Shown: piece after piece, positions 1 through 6,212 of the stretch | Layout: each line of letters starts with the position of its first letter | Position numbering within the stretch: position 1 is the first letter of the stretch | Source: Myxococcales bacterium | GTDB taxonomy: Bacteria; Myxococcota_A; Bradymonadia; UBA4248 | Direction: 5' to 3' | Length of the DNA: 16,114 nt | Assembly: GCA_004554395.1 (NCBI GenBank) | Contig: SFMP01000099.1 | Location: forward strand, 1-16,114 | Translations under genes and position numbers: made by a program | Notes under the pieces: generated by a model | Database searches by the model: none | Told to the model about the DNA's origin: nothing | What the model saw: only the letters and a program-made list of their open reading frames with translations

Positions 1-694
1 CGTATTTTTCCAATTCTAGGGGTCGAAGCATCGTGTATTCAAAAAACTGATTCAACGACGATTGAGTTTTGTACTTTTTAACGGGCAAAATGCCCGTCAT
101 GTAGACGAGTGCGACGCATGGATTCATTGCGGCCTGTTTGAACATGTCGCGAAGAAAATGAATCCACTTTTTCTGCAATTTCTCATCGTTCGGATAATAG
201 CGAAATACGGCATCCCATTCGTCGATGACGAAGACGAATTTCGCACCCGTCGTCTCGTGTACCGTGGCGAGGGCATCGGCAAGTGTCATTTCATTGAGTC
301 CATCGATCGACGACCATTTTTCGCATACTTCTGCGTGCACTACATTTGCCAAGCGTTCGACAAAAGTCTCCTGATCTTGACTGAATTGAAAAAAAGTCTG
401 CACATCCAAGCCGATCACGTCGTATTTATTGATATGTGCTTCGTATGACGGATCGCGAGCGATTTCGTAGGGGGCAAACAGATCGTGCGAATCGCACGAA
501 TTGTCGTAGTAGGCTTGGATCGTGCGCGCCGCCACCGTTTTGCCAAAACGCCGTGCACGGATGACGCATACAAACCTGTTATCGGTATCGATCCACTCGT
601 TGAGATACCCGATAATCCCCGTCTTATCGACGTATGTTTCGGGCTTGATAATCTTCCGAAACCCGCCATTACCTGGATTGAGAAATCTGCCCAT
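1..694 (-). CDS. AAA-ATPase-like protein (PF09820 type), 5' part only, cut by window edge
   Basis: An open frame of 231 codons begins at ATG 694 and runs off the left edge without a stop. AGGAGG sits 6 bases before the ATG, which fixes the start. Visible motifs: YVDKTG at residues 21-26, a Walker A-like RARRFGKT at 46-53 (the family usually has RPRRFGKS/T), Walker B FVFVIDEWD at 153-161 and a sensor-like VYMTGILPVKKY at about 197-208. This order is characteristic of the AAA-ATPase-like family PF09820, often followed by a C-terminal PD-(D/E)XK nuclease-like domain; that part would lie outside the window. These genes are abundant multicopy accessory genes in gut and host-associated bacteria, and their physiological role is not settled. 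It lies downstream of the transporter gene on the same strand but behind a 227-bp hairpin-rich spacer, so it is probably a separate unit. Family assignment is strong; function is open. Confidence 0.9.
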   Translation of the reverse strand, partial: MGRFLNPGNGGFRKIIKPETYVDKTGIIGYLNEWIDTDNRFVCVIRARRFGKTVAARTIQAYYDNSCDSHDLFAPYEIARDPSYEAHINKYDVIGLDVQTFFQFSQDQETFVERLANVVHAEVCEKWSSIDGLNEMTLADALATVHETTGAKFVFVIDEWDAVFRYYPNDEKLQKKWIHFLRDMFKQAAMNPCVALVYMTGILPVKKYKTQSSLNQFFEYTMLRPLELEKY

Positions 695-921
695 AATTAG
701 CCTCCTCGGTCATCGTAGCACGCCGAGCGTGCCACTGGTCGCGGATGTCATTATAGCTTATTGTTGGGGTAATAGCGATGGAGTAGGGAGGCTCGGCGTT
801 GCTGAGGGCTCTGTGTCGCCCGGGGTAAGCGGAGCGAAACCCCGGGACAAACGCGCCCCCCCCGGGGCGCGGCGGAGCCGTATTGAGCCCCGTAGGGCGA
901 AATAGGCGGAGCCCCAAACCG
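695..921. other. Intergenic spacer rich in GC hairpins
   Basis: No convincing gene; open frames here are repeat-driven. It holds three adjacent palindromic structures: an 8-bp stem CCCGGGGT/ACCCCGGG (819-826 with 839-846), a GCGCCCC/GGGGCGC stem around 853-870, and one copy of the dispersed TATTGA/GAAATA repeat at 877-907. The structures start 14 bp after the transporter stop codon (minus strand), so they could shape the 3' end of that transcript, but no T-run follows them. Confidence 0.6.
877..907 (+). repeat. Dispersed structured repeat, copy A
   Basis: Outer stem GCC/GGC (877-879 with 905-907), bulged G 880, TATT/AATA (881-884 with 901-904), tandem GA/GA (885-886 with 899-900), inner stem GCCC/GGGC (887-890 with 895-898), loop CGTA. 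Same plan as the copies near 11.2 kb and 16.0 kb, with different outer-stem bases. Confidence 0.75.
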
Positions 922-2496
922 TTATTTATCGGTTACGTTATTATCGTTTTCGTTATTATCGTTTTTGTTATTATCGGTTTCGTTATTATCGGTTTCGTTA
1001 TTATCGGTTTTTACATCACTACCCGTGACGACGTCATAATTGGTATCGTTTGAAGTGGCGGGTGCGATGGCGTCGGGTTTTTTATCTTTTTTGACGGTGG
1101 CGTTCCAGATGCGGATGCTCAGGAGTAGGCCGACGACGATGAACGGTAGCATGCAGGCGGGCCAAATGTACCAGTTGTTGGGATCGGCGGCGAATTCTTT
1201 GCCATCGCTGTTGACGTCGGGGAGCATGTTTCCGAGGATGAATGCTTGTGCGCCGCTGCCGAGGTAGACGAAAGCGTCGATGATGCCGGTGGCGATGCCG
1301 GCGTTTTTGCTGCCGCCGAAGTCCATCGTGGCCGTGCCCGAGAGCATGCCGTGGACGCCGATGACGCAGAGGCTCATGAAGGCGAAAGTGACGCCAAACA
1401 TGACGTTATCGAGGACGCAGAAGAGGACGCCGCAGCCGATGAGTAGGCCGGCATAGAGGATGGTGGCGACGGGGCCGCGGCGCGATTTGAAGACGTAGTC
1501 GGAGATGACGCCAGCGAAGATGCCCGAGAGGATGCCAGCGCAGCAGCTGACCATGCCCCAGTTGTTGAAGATGAAGTCGTTTTCGTGAATGGGGACGACT
1601 TTGGCGACCGTGGGGCCCCATTGCATGATGGCGTTGCGGATGAAGCCGGAGCAGAATTCGATGGCGGCAATCGTGAGGATGATGGGGTTTGTGAGTAGTT
1701 TTTTGAAGACGACGAGGGGGCTATCGGCGGGTCCGGTTTCGCCGCTCGTGGCGTCGCCCGTGTTGAAATCTTCGAGGCCAGCTTTGCTCGGCGTGTCGCG
1801 AACGACGGTCAGGGCGACGACGAACATCGTCAGGAGCGTGGCGGCGGGGATGAGGAAGACGTAGTTGACGCCGAAGTTATCGAGGATAATGCCGTTCCAG
1901 TCGTAGGCGAAGTAGAGCCCCAGCGAGATGAGTATGCCGAATATGCCGCCAATGATGCCGCGCTCGCGGACGTGGAACCAAGCCGAGTTGACTTTGACGA
2001 TCGAGACGGCGCCAAAGCTCTGGAAGTACATATTGATCGCGTAGAGGACGGTGAAGACGATCGTGAGATTGAGGTTGAAGCCTAGGGCGTTGCCGATCGA
2101 TTCGTGGGCGATGAGGAACCCGCCCATGAGGGCGTTGGCGATGGCCGATCCGATGGCGCCGATGAGCAAAGTCGTGCGGCCGCCGACGCGGTCGCAGAGA
2201 GGGCCATTGATGAGGAAGGCGCAACCGTAGACGATCGAACCGATGCCGAAGATATGCCCGAATGTCTCGTTCGACATGAGTCCGGCTTCGTCGAGGGCGG
2301 TTTTGGCGACGGCTAGGTTGTAGCGTCCGAAGTATAGGAAGGCGTAGGTAAGACCTAAGATAATCCAGTTCATTCGGCGGCGTTTGATAAAGGCATCGCT
2401 ATGCGAGATTTCGACTTTTGGAAGTCGGAACATGACGCCGCCAATCACGACTAACAATATGAGAATAGGCAAGACTTCGATCAAAATTTTAGACAT
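922..2496 (-). CDS. MFS transporter, organophosphate:phosphate antiporter (OPA)-like
   Basis: A 524-residue polytopic inner-membrane protein. The ATG at 2496 is preceded by AGAGGA at 6 bases; an upstream in-frame GTG at 2538 has no better site. After an extra hydrophobic N-terminal helix (about 7-23) come an RRRMNW boundary, FGRYNLAVAK at about 56-65 and the MFS signature CDRVGGRTTLLIG at about 101-113. WFHVRERG at 173-180 matches the conserved W-x(4)-ERG element of OPA members (GlpT, UhpT, phosphoglycerate transporters). The two six-helix halves are split by a hydrophilic loop at about 233-262. The substrate is probably a phosphorylated C3-C6 compound, but specificity cannot be read from the sequence. 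The last ~28 residues are a low-complexity Asn/Asp tail coded by a 15-bp tandem repeat. No partner gene lies beside it and no strong promoter was seen. Confidence 0.85.
   Translation of the reverse strand: MSKILIEVLPILILLVVIGGVMFRLPKVEISHSDAFIKRRRMNWIILGLTYAFLYFGRYNLAVAKTALDEAGLMSNETFGHIFGIGSIVYGCAFLINGPLCDRVGGRTTLLIGAIGSAIANALMGGFLIAHESIGNALGFNLNLTIVFTVLYAINMYFQSFGAVSIVKVNSAWFHVRERGIIGGIFGILISLGLYFAYDWNGIILDNFGVNYVFLIPAATLLTMFVVALTVVRDTPSKAGLEDFNTGDATSGETGPADSPLVVFKKLLTNPIILTIAAIEFCSGFIRNAIMQWGPTVAKVVPIHENDFIFNNWGMVSCCAGILSGIFAGVISDYVFKSRRGPVATILYAGLLIGCGVLFCVLDNVMFGVTFAFMSLCVIGVHGMLSGTATMDFGGSKNAGIATGIIDAFVYLGSGAQAFILGNMLPDVNSDGKEFAADPNNWYIWPACMLPFIVVGLLLSIRIWNATVKKDKKPDAIAPATSNDTNYDVVTGSDVKTDNNETDNNETDNNKNDNNENDNNVTDK
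938..1012 (+). repeat. 15-bp tandem repeat (coding minisatellite) in transporter C-terminus
   Basis: TTATTATCG recurs at 938, 953, 968, 983 and 998, a strict 15-bp period over five units with small substitutions. On the coding (minus) strand each unit gives five residues of the NNETD type. Because the unit is a multiple of three, copy changes would lengthen or shorten the tail without a frameshift. Confidence 0.9.
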
Positions 2497-2724
2497 ACAA
2501 TTCCTCTTGAGTAATGCGTATGTAAACCCAGCGTACACAGGAATATCCCGTCTGTGCGCCCATCATAAGCGCCAGATTTCGGCGATACTCTGCCGTGGGA
2601 GAATGAGATTTTGATGGTCATGGGCGGTCTAAACTCGGTGTGTTTTTTTTGTGGCGTTTCGACCCTTTGAAACGACCAACACGTTTAGTCCCGTTGTCGC
2701 CGTGCATTGCGCCGTTGTAGGCGC

Positions 2725-2859
2725 AAAAAAAAAGCACATCATCGACGGTAACCCTTGGCTCACCTGGCAAGCATTACCTAGCTATTGTCCGAGAGGGCGC
2801 GAGCGCTCTTCGGGCAAGTGCAACCACAAGCGCTTCCATGACCAAAAGCACTTGGGCTT
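2725..2859 (-). ncRNA. Possible small structured RNA (three stem-loops)
   Basis: Three consecutive hairpins lie between two A9 tracts: CAAGTGC/GCACTTG (2815-2821 with 2848-2854), CCGAGAG/CTCTTCGG (2789-2795 with 2806-2813) and GGTAA plus CTTG/CAAG plus TTACC (2747-2778). Read on the minus strand the element ends in T9 (2733-2725), though 14 nt separate the last stem from the T-run, which is long for an intrinsic terminator. It was compared from memory with SRP RNA, 6S RNA, tmRNA, RNase P RNA and common riboswitches and matched none. Strand and status as an RNA are inference. Confidence 0.25.
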
Positions 2860-2904
2860 AAAAAAAAAGGCGTCGTCGTGACTTGCCCAAAAGAGCAAAT
2901 CACG
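2860..2904 (-). terminator. Terminator candidate after the zinc-ribbon gene
   Basis: Ten-pair inverted repeat (2877-2886 with 2895-2904, one G.T wobble) starting 24 bp after the stop codon, followed on the minus strand by an 8-nt spacer and T9 (2868-2860). Strong stem and long T-run, but the spacer is longer than usual. Confidence 0.5.
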
Positions 2905-2928
2905 TGCGGCGCCCCGATGAAAGAATGG

Positions 2929-3663
2929 TTATTTAGCCGAGTGAAGCGCTTGGGCTTCTTCGGCGCTGAAGTATAAGATGCGTTGGCAATTCTGGCAACA
3001 CTCGAGGGAGTTTTGCCGCTGCAAGACGATGAACGCTTGCGGTTGGAGGCGCATGTGGCACCCTGTGCACGTGCCTCCGGAGGCCGAAACGACGGCCTCG
3101 CCTGGGCGACGGCTGCGAATGAATCGATAACGCGCCAAAATCTGCGGCTGAATGCTCTTGGCGAGTTCGTTGGATTGGGCTTGCAACTGAGCGACGCGTT
3201 CTTCGATGGCGGCAGCGGCGGCATCGACTTCGCTCTGATTTGCCTCGATGCTCGCGTTGAGAGCATCGTATTCAGCTTTGTGTTTGGCGTTTGCTTCTTC
3301 GGCTTCGTCGACCGATTCTTTGAGTTTGGCGATTTCTTCTTCGAGCTGAGTAATGATGCGCTTGAAGTTTTCGACTTCGCGTTCGAGTGCCGCATAATCG
3401 CGGGAGTTCGTCACGGCGTTGAGCTTGTCGTTGGCGTGGTCGTGGCCTTTTTGCGCACACGAGAGCTCGGTCATTTTGTTGTTCAAGAGGGCTTTCGAAT
3501 CGTCGAGCTCAGCCGTTTGCTTCTCGAGCGTCATACCCAAATCGGCAAGGAGATCGCTATCAGCCTCGACTTTAGCACGTTTCTTGTCGACATCCATGCG
3601 AAGCGCTTCTTGCGCCAAATCGATCTTCTGGAGATCGATTAACATTGCGAGCTGCTTATCCAA
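2929..3663 (-). CDS. Coiled-coil C4-type zinc-ribbon protein (DUF164 / CdsZ-FlgZ family)
   Basis: 244 residues, the usual length for this family (PF02591; Chlamydia CT398/CdsZ, Helicobacter HP0958/FlgZ). Residues ~5-170 are a long charged antiparallel coiled coil with the conserved VTNSRDYAALEREVE segment at about 84-98. The C-terminus is a zinc ribbon with C199-x2-C202 and C223-x2-C226. Known members are cytoplasmic adaptors binding secretion or sigma-54 components; others are uncharacterised and widespread in bacteria, and nothing here links it to a secretion system. The start is TTG at 3663, chosen because GGAGAAG lies just upstream; the next ATG (3645, codon 7) lacks a comparable site. 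The gene seems monocistronic: a tRNA terminator lies upstream and a terminator candidate downstream. Family is clear; role in this organism is unknown. Confidence 0.9.
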   Translation of the reverse strand: MDKQLAMLIDLQKIDLAQEALRMDVDKKRAKVEADSDLLADLGMTLEKQTAELDDSKALLNNKMTELSCAQKGHDHANDKLNAVTNSRDYAALEREVENFKRIITQLEEEIAKLKESVDEAEEANAKHKAEYDALNASIEANQSEVDAAAAAIEERVAQLQAQSNELAKSIQPQILARYRFIRSRRPGEAVVSASGGTCTGCHMRLQPQAFIVLQRQNSLECCQNCQRILYFSAEEAQALHSAK

Positions 3664-3690
3664 ACTATCTTCTCCAAGGCAAGAATAAAT

Positions 3691-3729
3691 AAACGGCTCA
3701 ATGCCTATTCGGTAAGCAATGAGCCGTTT
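3691..3729 (-). terminator. Terminator of the tRNA transcript
   Basis: Perfect 10-bp stem AAACGGCTCA/TGAGCCGTTT (3691-3700 with 3720-3729), extended by three more pairs after one mismatch. On the minus strand it is followed by a T-rich tract (TTTATTTATT overlapping the stem end). It lies downstream of the tRNA and 28 bp before the zinc-ribbon start. T residues also follow on the plus strand, but no plus-strand gene precedes it. Confidence 0.7.
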
Positions 3730-3821
3730 TCATGAGATTAAATTGTCGTGCGAAACAATCATTGGCATAATCAAGCTGTATTGTTGCTTTACGCATCGTG
3801 TTCGTTTCCCATACGATTCCA

Positions 3822-3895
3822 TGGACCCACAGGGACTTGAACCCCGAACCCGCTGATTATGAGTCAGCTGCTCTAACCGATTGAGCTATAGGTCC
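3822..3895 (-). tRNA. tRNA with CAT anticodon, probably tRNA-Ile2 (lysidine type), else tRNA-Met
   Basis: A 74-nt cloverleaf on the minus strand: seven-pair acceptor stem GGACCTA/TGGGTCC (one T.G pair) with discriminator A, D arm with AGCTCAATCGGTTAGAGC, anticodon stem GCTGA/TCAGC with loop CTCATAA (anticodon CAT at 3861-3859), and T arm with GGTTCAAGTCC. The 3' CCA is not encoded: TGG follows the discriminator. The GGACCTATAGCTC start resembles known tRNA-Ile2(CAU) genes, whose C34 is converted to lysidine by TilS to read AUA. An elongator Met tRNA has the same anticodon, so the identity call is tentative; the initiator is excluded by the paired acceptor end. Confidence 0.95.
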
Positions 3896-3929
3896 GACCG
3901 AAAAACCCACACAGGGCTTTCGGAATGCG

Positions 3930-3958
3930 TCTATACATCGACTCATCGAGTGTGTAAA
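3930..3958 (-). promoter_or_regulatory. Sigma70-type promoter for the tRNA
   Basis: On the minus strand TTTACA (3958-3953, five of six matches to TTGACA), a 17-nt spacer, then TATAGA (3935-3930, four of six). The predicted start lies roughly 25-30 nt before the mature tRNA 5' end, a normal leader length. Confidence 0.6.
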
Positions 3959-4266
3959 GATTTTTTTGTCTTTTTTGCATTTTGTCGCATAGTTGCCTAC
4001 ATTCGCCCCTTTTCTGCGCCATTTGCGTTATGGTCTTGCGCCATTTGCGTTCGTTTCCGGCGGGATGAGTGCGGAATAATATGCGTTTATTTGGGGGCGA
4101 CTCGCCAGAACCCCTACGGGGTTCATTGGGGTGGGGCATTCCTCATAACTCTTACGGGCATCGCCGAACATTTGCGAGGGCGTGGGAGCGGCTAAATGGG
4201 AGCGGCAAGCATGGAGCTCGAGCTGCCGCGGGCTAGGTTTGGTTGGAGCTAAGCATCAATACACCT
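3959..4266. other. Divergent intergenic region between tRNA and histidine kinase
   Basis: No supported gene. It contains a 15-bp direct repeat (4015-4029 and 4037-4051), a perfect GAACCCC/GGGGTTC hairpin with loop TAC at 4108-4124, and a short repeated TGGGAGCGGC around 4170-4206. Short open frames here lack ribosome-binding sites and recognisable products. Confidence 0.55.
4015..4051. repeat. 15-bp direct repeat with 22-bp period, possible operator
   Basis: TGCGCCATTTGCGTT occurs exactly twice, at 4015-4029 and 4037-4051. The 22-bp offset is about two helical turns, so both copies would present to the same DNA face, as for paired regulator sites. It lies between the tRNA promoter and the kinase promoter, about 215 bp upstream of the latter. 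No regulator is identifiable. Confidence 0.5.
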
Positions 4267-4295
4267 TTGCAAGAAACGCAAAAATAAACGATAAT
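4267..4295 (+). promoter_or_regulatory. Sigma70-type promoter for the histidine kinase
   Basis: TTGCAA (4267-4272, four of six), a 17-nt spacer, then GATAAT (4290-4295, five of six). The implied start near 4302 leaves a leader of about 29 nt containing the AGGAGG site of the kinase. Confidence 0.55.
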
Positions 4296-4330
4296 CGGGC
4301 GAGAGAGTTGAGAACGCTAGGAGGCGAGCA

Positions 4331-6142
4331 ATGGCTAGCGAATCCCCGGTGCAAAGCGGATGTAAAGACTTTTTGATCGACGATGTGGGATTGCGGGCGA
4401 TCGAGCAGCTCGAGGCATTTCGGCAGATTTCGGTCGCCGTTGGTTCGAAGTCGGATATCTATACCGTCATTTCGCTCATCAGCGACAAGACGAGCCAAAT
4501 CATGCGCGCCCAGCGGACGTCGGTCTTTTTGCTCGAACGCGATGGCAATGGCGTGGAATATCTCAAATCGATCGTCGCCGATGGTTGCGAAACGATAATC
4601 GTGCAGTTAGGGCAAGGGATAGCGGGTCATTGTGCCAAAACGCGTCAGCGGATCAACGTCAAAGACGCCTATCAATCGCCGTTTTTCGACGATTCGTTCG
4701 ACAAGCGCCATGGCTTCGAAACGCGATCGTGTTTGACTTCGCCGATTTTCGACATCGATCGGAACCTCGTCGGCGTGATCCAAGTCATCAACAAATGTCG
4801 CGGAACATATTTTAGCCATGTCGACGAAGATATGCTCGATTCGATATGCGCACAAATCGGGATATCGCTCACGCAACATCGCCATTATCTCGATATGATC
4901 CACAAGAATACGGCTTTGCGCGCGGTTCAAGAGTCGCTGCAGAAGCGCAATGCCGAGCTCGACATGCTCTACGAACTCGAGCGCAAAGCGGCATCGGCGC
5001 CCGACCTCGACGAGCTGATGCGGCTCATGCTGAACTATTGCACGAAAGCGTTTAATTTGCGCGTCGCGCTAGCCGTTGTGACCGACGAATCAGGGCACAG
5101 GCTCTATTCGGTCGATACAGTGGGGGCGACGAATTCATCGTCGACGAGTTCTTTCGACATCAAGCGCCTCGATCGATTGCCGACGTTTTTATCGGCAGTG
5201 ATTCGGCTTGGTGGCGAATGCATACGGCTCTCCGAAGCCGAAATCGAAACGTTACCCAAGCAATCGGTGGCGTCGCTTGGCTATAGCTTTCGCACATTAC
5301 TCATCGCGCCACTCGTCAAAGACGACGACGCCTTGGGGGCATTGATCCTCGGGTCGGAGATCTGCCACAGCGACGTATTTACGCCGGGCGATGCCAAATT
5401 GGCGTCGATATTTGCGGCGCATATTGCGCCGTCGGTTCGAGCCCACATGACGCGCGAAGCCGACGAAAAAGCCCGACGGCTCACCGTTATCGGGCAAATG
5501 ATGTCGGCAATATTGCACGATATGAAAACGCCTCTGACGAATATATCGGGCTATGTCGACTTCATCGTCAGGCAAGATGAGAAAGAAAAACGCGAGCAAT
5601 TGGCCGATGTCGTAACGCGCCAAATCGACAAGATAACGCACATGAGTGCAGAAATACTGCAGTTTGCCCGAGGGCAATCGTCGGTCTTGTTATTGCCCAA
5701 CGATTTGCATGCCATCATCGCCGAAGCGATCGAATTGTTGCGCCCAGAATCTGAATTGAGACGTATAGATTTGCGTTGCGACGAAAGAATCTACACAAAA
5801 ATTGCTTGCGACGCCGATAAAATTCAGCGTCTCATCGTCAATCTCGCGCGCAACGCCTTCGAAGCGATCGACCACGACGGAAGCGTCGTCATTTCGACTT
5901 ATGCCGACGAAACCAAACACGCCATTTGTCTAGCTGTCGAAGACGATGGTCCGGGGATTCCGAAACAGATATCGAAGAACTTATTCGATGCCTTTGTAAC
6001 GGTTGGGAAAGCCAATGGCACGGGGCTCGGGCTTTCGATCGTCAAAAAAATCGTCGACGAGCACGATGCGTCGATCGATTGGGAAAACGTCGTGCCGCAT
6101 GGTACGAAGTTCGTCATCGCCTTCCGCGTGCCCGATAACTGA
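4331..6142 (+). CDS. Soluble sensor histidine kinase with two GAF domains (orphan)
   Basis: 603 residues; ATG 4331 follows AGGAGG at 7 bases. Domain order: GAF 1 (~40-185), coiled coil (~190-220), GAF 2 (~225-370), HisKA dimerisation domain with H-box ILHDMKTPLTN and phospho-accepting H396, then HATPase_c (~456-601) with N-box N504/N508, G1 box EDDGPGIP at 537-544 and G2 box GTGLGLS at 563-569. All catalytic motifs look intact. There is no signal peptide or membrane helix, so it is probably cytosolic and senses a small ligand, redox state or partner through the GAF domains. No response regulator is adjacent, so its partner is encoded elsewhere. It is the only plus-strand gene, with its own promoter, and converges on the CGCG-repeat gene. 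The signal is unknown. Confidence 0.93.
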   Translation: MASESPVQSGCKDFLIDDVGLRAIEQLEAFRQISVAVGSKSDIYTVISLISDKTSQIMRAQRTSVFLLERDGNGVEYLKSIVADGCETIIVQLGQGIAGHCAKTRQRINVKDAYQSPFFDDSFDKRHGFETRSCLTSPIFDIDRNLVGVIQVINKCRGTYFSHVDEDMLDSICAQIGISLTQHRHYLDMIHKNTALRAVQESLQKRNAELDMLYELERKAASAPDLDELMRLMLNYCTKAFNLRVALAVVTDESGHRLYSVDTVGATNSSSTSSFDIKRLDRLPTFLSAVIRLGGECIRLSEAEIETLPKQSVASLGYSFRTLLIAPLVKDDDALGALILGSEICHSDVFTPGDAKLASIFAAHIAPSVRAHMTREADEKARRLTVIGQMMSAILHDMKTPLTNISGYVDFIVRQDEKEKREQLADVVTRQIDKITHMSAEILQFARGQSSVLLLPNDLHAIIAEAIELLRPESELRRIDLRCDERIYTKIACDADKIQRLIVNLARNAFEAIDHDGSVVISTYADETKHAICLAVEDDGPGIPKQISKNLFDAFVTVGKANGTGLGLSIVKKIVDEHDASIDWENVVPHGTKFVIAFRVPDN

Positions 6143-6205
6143 GCCGCCTGCGGCGGGCTGGCTGAGTTTTGTCCCGCTGTTGCGATTGCCGCAACCGAGA
6201 CGGGA
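6142..6205. terminator. Stem-loops between convergent genes, possible bidirectional terminator
   Basis: Two structures fill the 70-bp gap: a GCCGCC-TGC-GGCGGGC hairpin (about 6142-6159) right after the kinase stop, with TTTT about 8 bases later, and a nested hairpin TCCCG...CGGGA (6172-6176 with 6201-6205) enclosing TTGCG/CGCAA (6180-6184 with 6190-6194). T-runs are short, so termination efficiency is uncertain. Confidence 0.4.
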
Positions 6206-6212
6206 TAGACGC

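Larger units (their letters stand above)
2497..2928. other. Intergenic region, structured, no gene
   Basis: 432 bp between the zinc-ribbon gene and the transporter, both on the minus strand. No supported coding frame. It contains a terminator candidate at 2860-2904, three successive stem-loops at 2747-2854, a GCGCC/GGCGC hairpin at 2709-2724 next to an A9 tract, and a CGTTTC/GAAACG hairpin at 2655-2674 next to a T8 tract. The stretch 2497-2640 is the transporter leader; only weak -10-like sequences such as TATGAT on the minus strand were seen there. Confidence 0.6.

Noticed and set aside
751..772. Possible further copy of the structured repeat (TATT ... AATA near 760)
   Set aside because: It has the outer four pairs only, without the GA steps, inner stem or outer stem, so chance cannot be excluded.
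877..907. Kink-turn motif
   Set aside because: Tandem G.A pairs are present, but there is no three-base bulge next to them; TATT pairs fully with AATA.
2747..2778. SRP RNA (CCAGGT ... GCCAAGG similarity on the minus strand)
   Set aside because: The essential GGAAG...AGCAG core between those words is missing.
3873..4195. Short open frames on both strands around and beyond the tRNA
   Set aside because: They run through the tRNA and its promoter, lack Shine-Dalgarno sites and have no recognisable sequence.
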